Source of the DNA: Auriscalpium vulgare
Taxonomy: Eukaryota; Basidiomycota; Agaricomycetes; Russulales; Auriscalpiaceae
Reading direction: 5' to 3'
Length of the DNA stretch: 64,000 bases
NCBI GenBank assembly: GCA_019915015.1
Contig: JAHBBC010000015.1
Span: 1-64,000, forward strand
In this document: positions 12,655 to 25,713 of the stretch, in pieces
How positions within the stretch are numbered: the first letter of the stretch is position 1
How the letters are laid out: every line of letters begins with the position of its first letter
The notes under the pieces: model-generated
What the model was told of the DNA's origin: nothing
The model's input: the letters and a program-made list of their open reading frames with translations, nothing else
Database searches by the model: none
Position numbers and translations under genes: made by a program

Positions 12655-14670
12655 CGCGAGCTTACCCTGAAAGACGAGTCTCGCAACTCCTTGCCACGAG
12701 CACTTGGCCCGCGCTCACCGTCCTGGGCGGGCTCCCGCAGAAGGAAGGATGCACCGCCCTCAGGAGAAACAGAAACACACACATGCTATTCCCGAAAGTA
12801 AAAGCTTCCGCCTGTCTGGGGCCGCTCCTTTCTGAGCGCGCGGGCATCCTAGGTCATGGAAAGTCTCCATGCCAGCGTCGTGTGTGCGTATTTGGGGCGC
12901 TCTGCTGTCGGGGCGCGTAGGTCGACGACCATATGTGGGCCCTGGAGCGGTTCGTCGGGTGAGGCGCGCGCCGTATTTGCATTTCCGGCTTGAGGCTGCG
13001 CGCCTGGGTGGGTAGGGGTGTACTCGGTGCGGTCGTCGTGGCTCGGGGATCGAGGGCGTATGAGAGGGCGCTAGTGGCACGGGCCATCTGTCTCCTGAGG
13101 CGCCTGACGGTGGTTCATTCATTCAGCAGGGTGCGGCGCTTGTGTGCGGGGTGGAGGACGACGTCGTCGGGGCGCCGGCGGGTGCAGGGGGTGAGCGCCG
13201 GCCGATTCTCGGACCGGACGGCGCCTACGGGAGACGCCTGTTCTGCTGAGCAGCATCTTCTCTCGTTTTGATTCTGCAGAACTTCTGCGGTTTCAGTCGC
13301 CAGTAGGGCCGCCGCCGCTCGTCTCACGCCGTCGCCGCAGAGTCACCCAGCAGGCGCATCAACGCCTCAGAAGAAGATGTCCATGATCATCACGATTCAG
13401 GCTGACCGAGCTTCGCTGTATGTGCCGTATATCATGCATATGATGACGCCTGTCCGCCGTCCATCAAGGGTGCTCGCGTCGTGCAACGCTACCTGAGCGA
13501 CGTCCTGCAGATCAGCTCATCACATTTCCTGGGAGACGTCGCAGCCTCTGCTCTGGCCTGCTGTGGGCGACCCCGAGCCAGCCCATCCGCATGTGCGACC
13601 CGACCTCCCGTCTCGAGCCGCCCCGTGCGCCGCGTGCCCGTATGTAAGATGCATATGCGAGCCAGTTCTGGGGCCGCCTGGCTGTCTGATGCGCGCGGTG
13701 TGTCGTCCGCGTCGGCAGCGTATGGCAAGGAGGTGCCCGGCCGTTCCTTCCCTTATCGCGGCGCGTGGTGGCCGATTGCACCACCCGTTATTAAATAAAT
13801 GCAGGTCGTATGCGCCATGAGCTTTGCGATGCACACGCCGGTCTATCTGCACGCAGAATTTCGCGTGATAGGCTCGTTTGCGACGTGCACGGGCATCGCG
13901 AAACGCTGGGGTGACATTCCGCGTATGTCAGGAACTTGAAGGGCTTCAGGCCTTCGTTCCACGCCGTGACTGCTCGTGTTTCCGCCGTCCATTCCGAATC
14001 CTCGTGCTTGTCGACGCCGCCACCGGGAGGCAAAGTCCGCGCTTGAATTGCCTCGGACCTGAGCCTAGCTTGTAACACACGCCTCCCTTGTCGTCCTCGC
14101 GCCACTGGCAGCAGGAGCTTAATTATTTCCGGCAGGGTACCTAGTATGCACAGAAGGAAGCTATCATCGGGAGCGCAGAGGCGATGCACGGCATGCATGT
14201 TTGGGCAGGTCAGTTGACGAAGAATCTGCCATGCCATAAAGTAGCAGACAAAGACGGTGTTCTCTTGTTTCCAGCCCCCGCTGGTCGTGGCTGATGGCCC
14301 GACGCCTTCTTCCATACTCGGGGCGTCGTTAGGGCTTATTGTGAGCAGGCGTTTGACGGCGGCCGCCTGGGCGAGGCGACTGGGTGCGTCGGCTGAGGAG
14401 CCTCGTGTGTGCCTGCTGGCGTGCGCGGGGTCGGCTGCGCGGGGAGGTCGACCGGGTTTGCCTTGTTCGGGGAGATAGACTTTGCGCCCAGCTCACCTGA
14501 TTGAAATTCCCCGCCAGGTGTGGGTCCCTGCCCCGCGGGAAGAGCAGCTTCTGCACTCTCACCGTCGGAGTCGATGGGCAATAACTCGGCTACTTGGCTC
14601 TCGTAAATCCTGTCATATCAGAACTGTGTTTCTTCGCGCCGCCCTACGCGCAATTCACACATCTATCTTA

Positions 14671-14745
14671 GCGACACGCAGCGGCCACGTTCCGTCCGGG
14701 GCGCGCGTCGCTATCACCGCCAGCGGAACGTGGCCAGGCTGTCGC
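14671..14745. repeat. Nested inverted repeat (12-bp plus 6-bp arms)
   Basis: The arms GGCCACGTTCCG (14683..14694) and CGGAACGTGGCC (14724..14735) are perfect complements around a 29-nt loop. An outer GCGACA (14671..14676) pairs with TGTCGC (14740..14745). The inner arms contain CCACGT/ACGTGG, an E-box-like core. Confidence 0.8.
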
Positions 14746-15492
14746 CCAATACTCACGCGCTGATGCATGCTTATCGCGTCTTTGGTAGTCGTGGGCACCC
14801 CCGTCGGCCTCGTCGGCCCCTCAGCGCGACCGCTCGTGTCTTCCAGTCCCACGCGACTGGCGGGATGTGTCACTGCAGTATCAGGGCGTCGACGTCGAGG
14901 CGATGAGAACCCCCACGTTTTGGTGGACACACCGTACGAGATATGCCCATCTTTGGATAGCCTTTGAAGGTTGCTCGGCGTACACCGCAACTCGGGAATC
15001 CGCACGTTCCCTTCTTTCTTCGGTGGAAGGACTGGCGGGCGCATTTGCTTCATCTGCGCAGTGTGACTGGGCAGGAAGGCGAAGCTGTACTCCCCCTTCA
15101 TGCATGTTCCGCGGACGATGTGAAGCGTGCTATTTGGACGATCAAAGGGATGTAGACGTGCATTCCTTACAGGTGCCAGTGATTGGCATGCTAGAACGCG
15201 CCGGGCCTATTCGTGAGAGAACGCGCAAGCGCACCTTCGTCGTCGACTCTTGCAGTCGTTGCATGGCCTGTGCTACTGTGCCGTGTCCTCGTCGGGATCG
15301 CTCAAGTCAGGTCGACGTCTGGCATAAACGAGCACTGAGCGCGGGGCACGTGCGCCACATATTTGCATCAATGCAGGCGTCCCAGCAGTGCACCGCCTCG
15401 AGCAATAATCATGTCGCTCCTGAACGCTGCTCTGCCTTGCCTCCGCCGCTCTCCCCGTCTGTCCGCCTGGTTACGTCTCCCACCCCCACAGC

Positions 15493-18400
15493 ATGCCACT
15501 GTCCTTCACTCGTTTGTCACCGCTCCGTCTCCCGCCCCCTTTACGTGTCCGAGTCGCCCCCCGCGCATTCGCCTCGGGCAGACCCACCCGGCAGGACACC
15601 CCGCCCCCGCCCCCGCCCCCGCCCCCGCGTCCGCCGCCAAGCAGCGAGGACATAGCGGCCAGCCGGCGTGCGCAGGGCGGGGATAAGGCCCCGGAGCCGC
15701 GCTTCTCGCGCAACGCGGTCACGGATGCCGCGCTGACGGCCTTCATGGGCATCGGCATAGGTGCGTGGAGGCCTTTCTACTCCTAGTCTGCTTCTGCACG
15801 CGTCTCTGCGTCTGTTCGGCTTCGCAGAGCGATATTCGGACGCGTCTGTTTCGAGGGACGCGCGTCGGCATGCCGTGCGCAGCACCTGGCTTGCGTCGTC
15901 TGGGACAGCCGCTGGCTGCGTGCGCTGTTCCATTCTGAACCTTTTTTCCGATGATGAAGTTTGGAGGTGCATTTTACCCGGCGCGTTGGGCGTTGTACCT
16001 GTCTATCAAATGGCTTGGGCACGACCCGCACCACGGTGTCGTGACAGTGCTCGACAGCCGCTGGCTGCGTGCTCTGTTCCATTCTGAACCTTTTTACCGA
16101 TGATGAAGTTTGACGGTGCATTTTACCCGGCGCGTCGGGGTATTGTACCGCAAAGGGCTGTCTCCTTGGGCACGCCATGTAGAGCCTGCGATATCTGCTC
16201 GCGCGACCCCGCACCACGGTGTCGTGACTCCCGTGTGACGGTGCGCCAGCGTCTTGCTTCGCACCCACATCGCGCCGGCCATTGTTCGACAGATATATGC
16301 ATGTTTCCGTTCCCCGAGCCAGCACCACATATCCTCTGCGCCCCACGATGCAATCAGCATCGCCATTACTGTGTCTTAGGCTCGCTCGAGTCAGCCTCCC
16401 TCCCTCGTCTTCGCGAACACTAATATCGCGGTTGCGTGTTGATCGTGGTGCTGACTGACGGATTGCCGACAGCGTTCGTTGGCGGCATCGCTTACTACGC
16501 CTGGTACAAGAAAAATGTGCTCGATAAGGTAGGGCGAGTCACCCGCTGTCCCAGGATCTGTGTGCTGACGGTCTGCCGTGATTGATACAGATCGAGCAGG
16601 CGTTTGAGGGCGGCTACGACCCTGCCCTCGAACTCGCCGTCCACGCCAAGCGCGCAGCGGAGAGCCGCCAGGTTTCTGCCGCCATTGATGATCTCGAGGT
16701 TGGAGAGCTGTGGACAGAACACCTCCGGCGGAAGGAGCAGGATATTCTGGACCGCATCATTCATGGCGCCGAGAGCGGCCATTATTTTATGCTGCTGGGC
16801 TGTAAGGTTCGTTGCATATATCGCCGACACTATCAGACATGTTTCGCTGACGTTGACTTTCGCAGGGCGCGGGGAAGACGACGATGATCCTGGACGCCAT
16901 GCAGACCAACGAAGCTGAGGGCGTTGCCATGTGCGATGCCCACCCCGACCTTGAAGTGTTCCGTCTACGGCTGGGGAAGGCGCTTAACTATGAATACAGC
17001 GAGGACACGCAAACCGGGCTCTTCCAGCGGCGAGATCCTAGAGAAGGTGCGTATCGCGCGCATTAAGCTCTTTCCTGCTGCTCATCACGCCAACGTAGGC
17101 GGTCCTGGACTTGACGTCGAACGGGGTGCGCTGGCCTCCGCATCTACACCTCCGTCGAACACTGATAGCCCGTCTGTAGTGTTGAACAAGCTCGAGAAGG
17201 TCGCCCTCCGGTCCGCGAAGAGGACCGGCCGGCCGCTGGTACTCGTCATCAACAACGTTCACTACTTCAATAATGACGAGGGCGGCAGGAACATGCTGCT
17301 GCAGCTTCAGCAGCGCGCCGAGTCTTGGGCAGCAAGTGGTGAGCTGTCCGCCCGCCCTTTGGCATGTGCGAGATCGGCATCTCATGTAACTCCTGCAGGC
17401 ATACTTACCGTTGTATTCAGCACGTGAGTCCTACCATAATGGTTTCATTCATGCAGTTACTGACGTGCCATTGCAGTGATGATTTTTGGCCGTTCCTGAC
17501 GCTCCGTGAGTCATGAGTAGCTCACTTCTGATTCTGAGAAAGGAGCTTGACATGGTCCGCAGGGAAATCCGCCAGTCGCATGCATGTAAGAATCTGCAGA
17601 CGTCCTTGCGGATAAATATCTCATCGATATCTCAGGTCCTTACCATTTACGACTTGAGCGCCGGCGAAGCAGAAAGCGCTTGTAGGCGCATGCGATACTA
17701 CACCAAGCTCGCCGTGCCACCCCCCGAGGTCCTCAAAGAAGCCGTGACGATCGTCGGCGGGCGCTTCGCCTTCCTGAACCGCATATCCCGCGCACACAAC
17801 ATGGTCGAGATGGCGCGGCACATGCTCGCGGTAGAGAAGGCCTGGCTGTTGAGCCAGATCGGCCTCATCGAGGACTGTGACGACGACGTCATGGATGAGG
17901 TGGGTCTGCCCATAATACGCGGCTTGAACAGCGCTGACGTCGGCGATGTCAGCAAAAATGGAGCTCCTGCTCATGGCTGCTGCTCCGCGAGTTTGTGAAG
18001 ATACGGCTGGAGGATGAGCGTGTGCGCGAGGAGCGGATCGCCGCAGGCGAAGAGGTCGGAGGGCTTGGAGAGCTGCCTTTGCCTGCGATCCCTTATGTAG
18101 GTTGAACCGTCGTCACCTTTGGGATGGTTGTCTCACCTGGTTGGGTAGTATCGGTGCCGCCAGATCATGACGCGGACGGACTTCATCGAAGGTGAATTTC
18201 TCTATGTATGGTTGCGAATTGTAGTATGAAGCTGACGAGCGCAGATCTTGACAGGGCGAACATCATCGCTATCGATGTGAGGCTCTACGTGTCCTGTCAT
18301 ACTCCCGTCTGACGCTGTGCCTCAGATCAACCATGATGTACGGCCCGACTCCATGCTGATTCTCCAGGCCGCGCGGGCAGTGGTGGAAGAGGACGGCTTC

Positions 18401-18604
18401 GACGACATGCTGGACAGCGTCCGCGACCGCATCGACGAGATCGAGAGTTTGCATCGCACAAGAGAGCTGACGGTATTGTCTTCCGTCTGCTCTGCGTCAC
18501 CTGCGCTCAGACTCACCCTCGTTTCACAGTTCAAGGACGTGGACAAGGGCGATCGTATACGTCTCAGTGTAGACAAAGGCGGTGCTCGACTTGTCGAGGA
18601 TTGA
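15493..18604 (+). CDS. Mitochondrial-type AAA P-loop ATPase (15 exons)
   Basis: A 562-residue ATPase. Exons: 15493..15760, 16473..16528, 16591..16806, 16866..17046, 17099..17125, 17180..17338, 17399..17423, 17477..17505, 17563..17585, 17636..17899, 17953..18096, 18149..18191, 18245..18276, 18326..18472, 18530..18604. The total is a multiple of three with no internal stop. The N-terminus (MPLSFTRLSPLRLP...) is Arg-rich without acids, like a mitochondrial presequence. It is followed by a Pro tract and one membrane helix ending FVGGIAYYAW (about residues 80-105). Walker A is GCKGAGKTT, split by an intron after the Lys. The Walker-B-like strand is LVLVINNVHYF, which lacks the usual acidic residue. 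The C-terminal half fits the helical/winged-helix tail of fungal AAA proteins of this type. An alternative start at 15411 would need an extra intron. The precise cellular role is unknown. The first intron is unusually long (712 nt). Confidence 0.82.
15598..15629 (+). repeat. Poly-(CCCCCG) tract, G-quadruplex-prone
   Basis: Repeated CCCCCG units encode a run of prolines just after the presequence of the AAA ATPase. The complementary strand has four or more runs of five G, the classic G-quadruplex pattern. Confidence 0.75.
15904..16228 (+). repeat. Imperfect tandem duplication inside intron 1 of the AAA ATPase
   Basis: A block of about 96 bp at 15904..15999 is repeated at 16053..16149 with only scattered differences. 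Both copies contain the core TTCCATTCTGAACCTTTTT and end near TTGTACC. A second motif, CCGCACCACGGTGTCGTGAC, recurs at about 16025..16044 and 16209..16228. The unit length is therefore about 150-180 bp and it explains why this intron is roughly ten times longer than the others. Confidence 0.8.
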
Positions 18605-19181
18605 CCATTGCCGCTGTATCATTTTTTGTTGTTGTAATCCGTGCGTAAATCTTACAGCCACAACGACGGGCCCGCAAATATGCCGCCCTCGGCCGCGCTG
18701 TCCCGTGGCCGGAGAAACCGAGCGTCGGTCCCTGTTTTCGGCGTGCACAGAAGAAAGGGGCCGGGGACGGAAGTTAATTGCATGTTTCAGTTTGTATCAA
18801 TTCATTATGCACTGACCAAAGCCAGCGCGCCGGCCCCGTGTTCCAGAGGTTACCCCAGCCCCGGAAAATTTGTGGCCACTCGAATTCTGGGGGCTTCGGG
18901 ACCATGGTCTCGCTATGGCCGTGTTATGTGAGCCTCGTGTGTGGAGCTCGGGCGTGCCTTGTCGGCGCGCTTGCTCCGTATAGAGGAGGCTGGCCCATGC
19001 ACACTGTGCCTCTTGTCATTTGAGGGTAGGAAAGTTTTGCGTGGTAGGTCTCGGATGAGGAAATCGAACGGTATTTAAGGGAGGCTGGCCTAGCTCGAAG
19101 ACCCCAGCTCTGCTCTGCACGTATCAGCTGCTCCCTCTTCGCCCTTCTTTTCACCCCCACCACATTTCTTATTTATTTGCC
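18605..19181 (+). promoter_or_regulatory. DPBB-1 upstream region with duplicated block and TATA-like box
   Basis: There is no gene in these 577 bp. The segment at about 18860..18950 (from CCGGAAAATTTGTGG to TGTGTGGAGC) is strikingly similar to 42113..42027 upstream of the second DPBB gene on the opposite strand. The AT-rich box GGTATTTAAGG (about 19070..19080) lies roughly 100 nt before the ATG at 19182, and the same TATTTAAG core precedes the paralogue. Conservation of both suggests shared regulation inherited by duplication. Confidence 0.6.
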
Positions 19182-19727
19182 ATGTTCCGTGCTGCCGTCA
19201 CCTTCTTCTTCGTCGCCGTCTTTGGCGCCCTCCTCAGCGCGGTAGCAAGCCCCGTTGAGAAGCGCGAATCTGGCCAAGTAAGTTGCTTTCTATCTCGCTG
19301 AGCATTGGAGCAATAGCTGATTGACTCTTTGTTGTGCAGGGCACTTGGTTCGACACCGGACTCGGTGCCTGCGGATTCAATAACGTCAACAGCGACTTCA
19401 TCGTCGCGTTGGCCACGCCCGACTATGCCAATGGCGCCCACTGCAACCAGGTTCGTGCATTCCCGTATTATCGTCTGTGCATGAACTAAACGCCTCGACT
19501 TTTCTTCTAGATGATCACCATCACCGCCAACGGCAAGACAGCCAGTGCTCAGGTCCGCGACGAGTGCCCCAGCTGCTCCTCTGGCAGCATCGGTAAGGAG
19601 CTCTCGTCTCTATGCGCCTGGCCAGCCACTGATAGCCTGGCCGCCCGCAGACATGACCCCGTCGCTCTTCCAGCACTTCGCCGGCCTCGACGTGGGCGTC
19701 GTCCATGTGACCTGGAACTACGACTGA
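19182..19727 (+). CDS. Secreted DPBB (RlpA-like/barwin-type) protein, copy 1
   Basis: A 121-residue secreted protein. Exons: 19182..19277, 19340..19450, 19511..19592 and 19651..19727, all GT-AG. Residues 1-23 form a hydrophobic signal peptide (FRAAVTFFFVAVFGALLSAV core), followed by PVEKR, a Kex2-type dibasic site. The rest is one double-psi beta-barrel: it opens GTWFDTGLGACGFNN and contains AHCNQ, the central MITITANGKTASAQVRDECP, a Cys pair ECPSC and SIDMTPSLFQHFA with the conserved Asp. The domain resembles RlpA, barwin and the expansin D1 fold. Fungal single-domain members are secreted and often abundant. Enzyme activity is not established, and binding to cell-wall glycans or protease inhibition are alternatives. 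A paralogue with identical exon structure lies at 41325..41857 on the other strand. Confidence 0.9.
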
Positions 19728-20086
19728 GGACTCCATCATATCCGACATCTTCAGTATCGATATCCGATCAGCTGTCGGTGAAAACGCGACTTGAGGTTGC
19801 GAAGTGTATAATTACTTGCTCCGAAGAAGTAGAAGTCGGCAATGTAACCGACTGTTTTGTAGCATTTCGTTTGTAGCCTCTAAAATTGTGCATTCTCTGC
19901 TCTATCCTGCTGGGCCTTGAGATCTGAGAGACTGTTAGCGAGCGACGTGTACATTGATATTGCTCGGATCGGCCGAGGAGTCGGCTTAGCGCCGTGAGTT
20001 GCCACGTTCACTTGAGCTTCTTCATGCAACTTCGAATTCAATGAATACAACTTTCATCCGAATACAACTTAGCTACGATGAGGTGA

Positions 20087-20147
20087 ACGGAGGTCGCTCT
20101 CAACTATGGAGGATGGCGCAACGATTCTCGACACACCTCTCGCCATG
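20087..20147 (+). repeat. Direct repeat flanking the tRNA gene, copy 1
   Basis: It begins ACGGAGGTCGCTCTCAAC and ends CACACCTCTCGCCATG. The second copy at 20355..20406 lacks an internal stretch of about 9 nt and differs at a few positions. The tRNA-Thr gene sits between the two. Confidence 0.8.
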
Positions 20148-20225
20148 CGTATGAAGTGGATAGAGTCTTGACTGACAACAGAACTAATGTTACAAATAAT
20201 TATAACGGCCATGTAAACTTAGATC

Positions 20226-20239
20226 AAAAAAGGTCAAAA
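20226..20239 (-). terminator. RNA polymerase III terminator of tRNA-Thr
   Basis: On the minus strand a TTTT run (20239..20236) and a TTTTTT run (20231..20226) follow the tRNA 3' end at 20245 by about 6 and 14 nt. Oligo-T is the standard Pol III termination signal. Confidence 0.75.
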
Positions 20240-20244
20240 CAGTT

Positions 20245-20333
20245 TCCCGCTAGCCGATTTGAACGACTGACCTCGTCATTATGCAATGAGGCTTGCTACT
20301 AGTGACGCGCTCTACCAACTGAGCTAAGAGGGA
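20245..20333 (-). tRNA. tRNA-Thr (anticodon AGT) with 17-nt intron
   Basis: Read on the minus strand, the gene starts TCCCTCTTAGCTCAGTTGG and ends CGGCTAGCGGGA. The acceptor stem has one mismatch. The D-stem is GCTC/GAGC with loop AGTTGGTA (A box). The anticodon stem is CGTCA/TGACG and the T-arm is AGTCG-TTCAAAT-CGGCT (B box). The loop CT-AGT-A is interrupted after position 37 by a 17-nt intron (GCAAGCCTCATTGCATA). The mature tRNA is 72 nt before CCA addition. It reads ACU directly and, after A34 to inosine editing, ACC and ACA. Confidence 0.88.
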
Positions 20334-20354
20334 CTTGTTAAGATAAAAAATATG

Positions 20355-20406
20355 ACGGAGGTCGCTCTCAACCGTGGAGGGTGGCGCAAACACACCTCTC
20401 GCCATG
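20355..20406 (+). repeat. Direct repeat flanking the tRNA gene, copy 2
   Basis: This is the second copy of the element at 20087..20147. It shares ACGGAGGTCGCTCTCAAC and the end ACACACCTCTCGCCATG. It lies 21 nt upstream of the tRNA 5' end. Confidence 0.8.
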
Positions 20407-21288
20407 TTCGTCACCATACTACATCTGATTCTTAAAAGTCTTGCGGCAGTCTGCTTTCGCGCGGGACGCAGGTGAGTGAACCTACCAATTGACTTCATCC
20501 AGATGCTCGGATGAAGCTGGGTCTAAGCGGTGCACCAATAGGCACCAGTGTCTCGCGATTATCAGCTTTCTGTCGGTGGCACTTGGTCACGATAGCGTTA
20601 GCGACGGTGAGAGTCGCATGACGTCACCAAGACAGGGCCCGTGTCTCAAGACTCAGTGCCGTCCGGTTGGTAGGCCTTGTCACTGATCTTGAACCGCATG
20701 CTCTGTAGGTCTCCCGATGCGCGCGTCCGGTCGAGCCGCCTTCCCGATTTCGAGGTTACCTGGGTTCGGGGATTTTGATGCGTCCGCGGTGAGATACGCT
20801 AGTCCAGCGGCTCACCTGAGCGTACGCAGGGCGATATTACGTTGTCTACGGGTCTGACGCCCCATGTGTCGATGCCGTGCGCTGGTCATACTGCACACTT
20901 TATCATGTACATTCTTACCCTGTCTTACTTGTCGTATCTGATCGCACCCGTTTCTTTCCTTCATTTTTTCTGTATCTCATGATGAATATCTAGTATGCAA
21001 TCAATATGCCAATATTCTGTTTTCCTGGCCCACATCACACAACATCGTCGCTGTTCGTCGAGCTGCAGGACCACGGAGCCCAGCATTGCATTCGCATTGT
21101 TCTGTGTGACTGTGGCCGTAGACCCCGGTCCGGGAACACCGCGGGACAAAACACCGCACGGGACCTCCACAAGCCTCTCCAACACACCTTGCTTTCGAAC
21201 CATCTCCTCCACGCAACCCTGCCTGTCTCCCTAGACAAGAGCTTCTCCTCCATCCCCCGCAGCTGTATACTCCACCAAAGACAACATC
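20407..21288. other. Intergenic region upstream of the SAP-like gene
   Basis: No supported gene. The open frames lack domains. The last few hundred bases before 21289 are the expected promoter of the downstream gene and contain the usual pyrimidine-rich leader (CTCCTCCATCCCCC). Confidence 0.5.
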
Positions 21289-22532
21289 ATGGACGCAGCA
21301 ATGCTCCGCAACCTTCCTCGTGCCCAGATCCAAAAGTTGGCCACAGTAAGTCGCATCTTGCCGTCGTCAGTGATCCGAGCTCAGACGCGCCCCAGGCCAA
21401 CAAAATCAAAGCCAACGCCAAGACGGAAGAGATAATCGCGCAGCTCCTCGCTGTCTACCCAGACGGCGTTCCAGCTCTCAATGCACCCACGTAGGTCGCC
21501 TTGGGACATGCACCAACCTTTCCCCGACTAACGCCTGCCACAGTGCAGCAAAGACAACATCCCGGGCCAAGGCCAAGGCGCAAAAGGGCTTATACATCCG
21601 GCTCCAGAGGAGCGCAATCGAAGCAAGCCTCTCGAAGACTCCGACCCCCCAGAGCGAGAACCGAGAGCTCGAGCCTGAGGGCGCGGCGCCAGCATCGGAG
21701 GCGCCGAAGAAGCTGCGGAAGGTGACACTCCGGCTTGGGCCCCGCGAAGTGAACGTGAAACAGGAGATTGTGGAAGAGGCCAGGGCGGCTGGTGAGCGAC
21801 TCCACGAGCTTTCCATCGTTAGTGTGCTCAACCCGCATGCAGAGGCTCCGCCCAGCAGCGAGAGTCGCCGGTCCGCGTTGGCCCCTTCCCCGGACATTCG
21901 CCGTGTCGCCGTGGCAGAGGGCGATGTATTTGAGGCTACCACGTCCGCGAGCGTCCCAGGCAGCAATGCGCCGAATATCGCAGCTACCACCGAACCAGCC
22001 TCTGCCGAGGAGCAAGCCGCACCCACGAGCTCCACGGCTGCTGAGGAGCCGCAGGCCATTACTATGGAAGGGGGACGTCGCGCCTTGCGCACGTTAGCGC
22101 GGATGGCCAGCCAGGATGACCTTCGAAAGATTTTCGTCCGCCTCGAAAACACCGCCAAGGGTATCGAGAAGATCCTGGACGATAGTGCACGGGAGACCGT
22201 GTACATGGAGACGCTGCGCGTGGGCATCGAGGAGAAGATCATGCCGAAAGTGCCGGAGCTTAGAGAGAGGGCTGAGACGATGAGGGGTGTCAACCTGTGG
22301 AAGAGTACCACCAAGTAAGTCTCGCGCAAAGCTCAATCTGATGAGGAGGTACTGACCGGATAGCAGACCTGGCGAAGGGCCCAGTCAATGGCTGAAGACC
22401 AACGCGTCGAAGCGGCCACGAGAGGATGACGAGAACGAGGAGCCCCGGAGCGGCAACGATAACATCGACTTGAACAGCGAACGGCGCTCCGAGTCCCCAT
22501 CACCTGTGAAGAGACGTCGCGCTAATCCTTGA
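21289..22532 (+). CDS. SAP-motif-like nuclear protein
   Basis: A 362-residue protein. Exons: 21289..21345, 21396..21490, 21544..22314 and 22367..22532, which join in frame. The N-terminus (residues 1-50) reads MDAAMLRNLPRAQIQKLA, then NKIKANAKTEEIIAQLL, matching the two-helix SAP DNA/RNA-binding motif pattern (first helix, 'K-AN-K' turn, second helix with paired Leu). Residues about 90-230 are low-complexity Ala/Pro/Ser/Glu. A second ordered, helical segment (about 240-310) begins with ALRTLARMASQDDLRKIF and continues with KGIEKILDDSA. The C-terminus is acidic then basic and ends SPVKRRRANP, a likely nuclear localisation signal. The layout suggests a chromatin- or RNA-associated protein. I cannot assign a named orthologue and the SAP call rests on pattern only. 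Confidence 0.75.
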
Positions 22533-25477
<2,945 letters not shown>

Positions 25478-25713
25478 CTTTGACTAGTTGGCGTGTATTA
25501 TGTCGGCAGTTGACAGGTTTTTCAGGAAAGGAGGCGTCATAATGTTTCACACACCTGACTCGGACTCGCGTATATCTCGTCAACGAACGACAAGACAACA
25601 AACCGCAAGACTTCGTGATGACCCTCGTCAGACAAACAAAAGCAATCCATAGTGCAAAGAAGTTGTAAGAAGGCGAATGGTAATAAAGATAGAGAAGTTG
25701 TCTTCAGAAAATT

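Larger units (their letters stand above)
8773..15410. other. Long GC-rich region without supported genes
   Basis: About 6.6 kb upstream of the cyclin gene and upstream of the AAA ATPase gene. Many overlapping open frames are present on both strands, but their translations are Arg/Pro/Ala/Ser-rich, lack domains and disagree between frames. Two clear inverted repeats lie inside (12607..12654 and 14671..14745). I recognise no tRNA, rRNA or transposase. It may contain noncoding transcripts, a long upstream control region for the cyclin, or fast-evolving orphan genes. Sequence alone does not separate these. Confidence 0.45.

Noticed and set aside
15411..15492. Alternative start of the AAA ATPase at 15411 (MSLLNAALPCLRRSPRL...)
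   Set aside because: It would require an extra short intron with no convincing splice sites. The ATG at 15493 already gives a suitable mitochondrial presequence. Not excluded.
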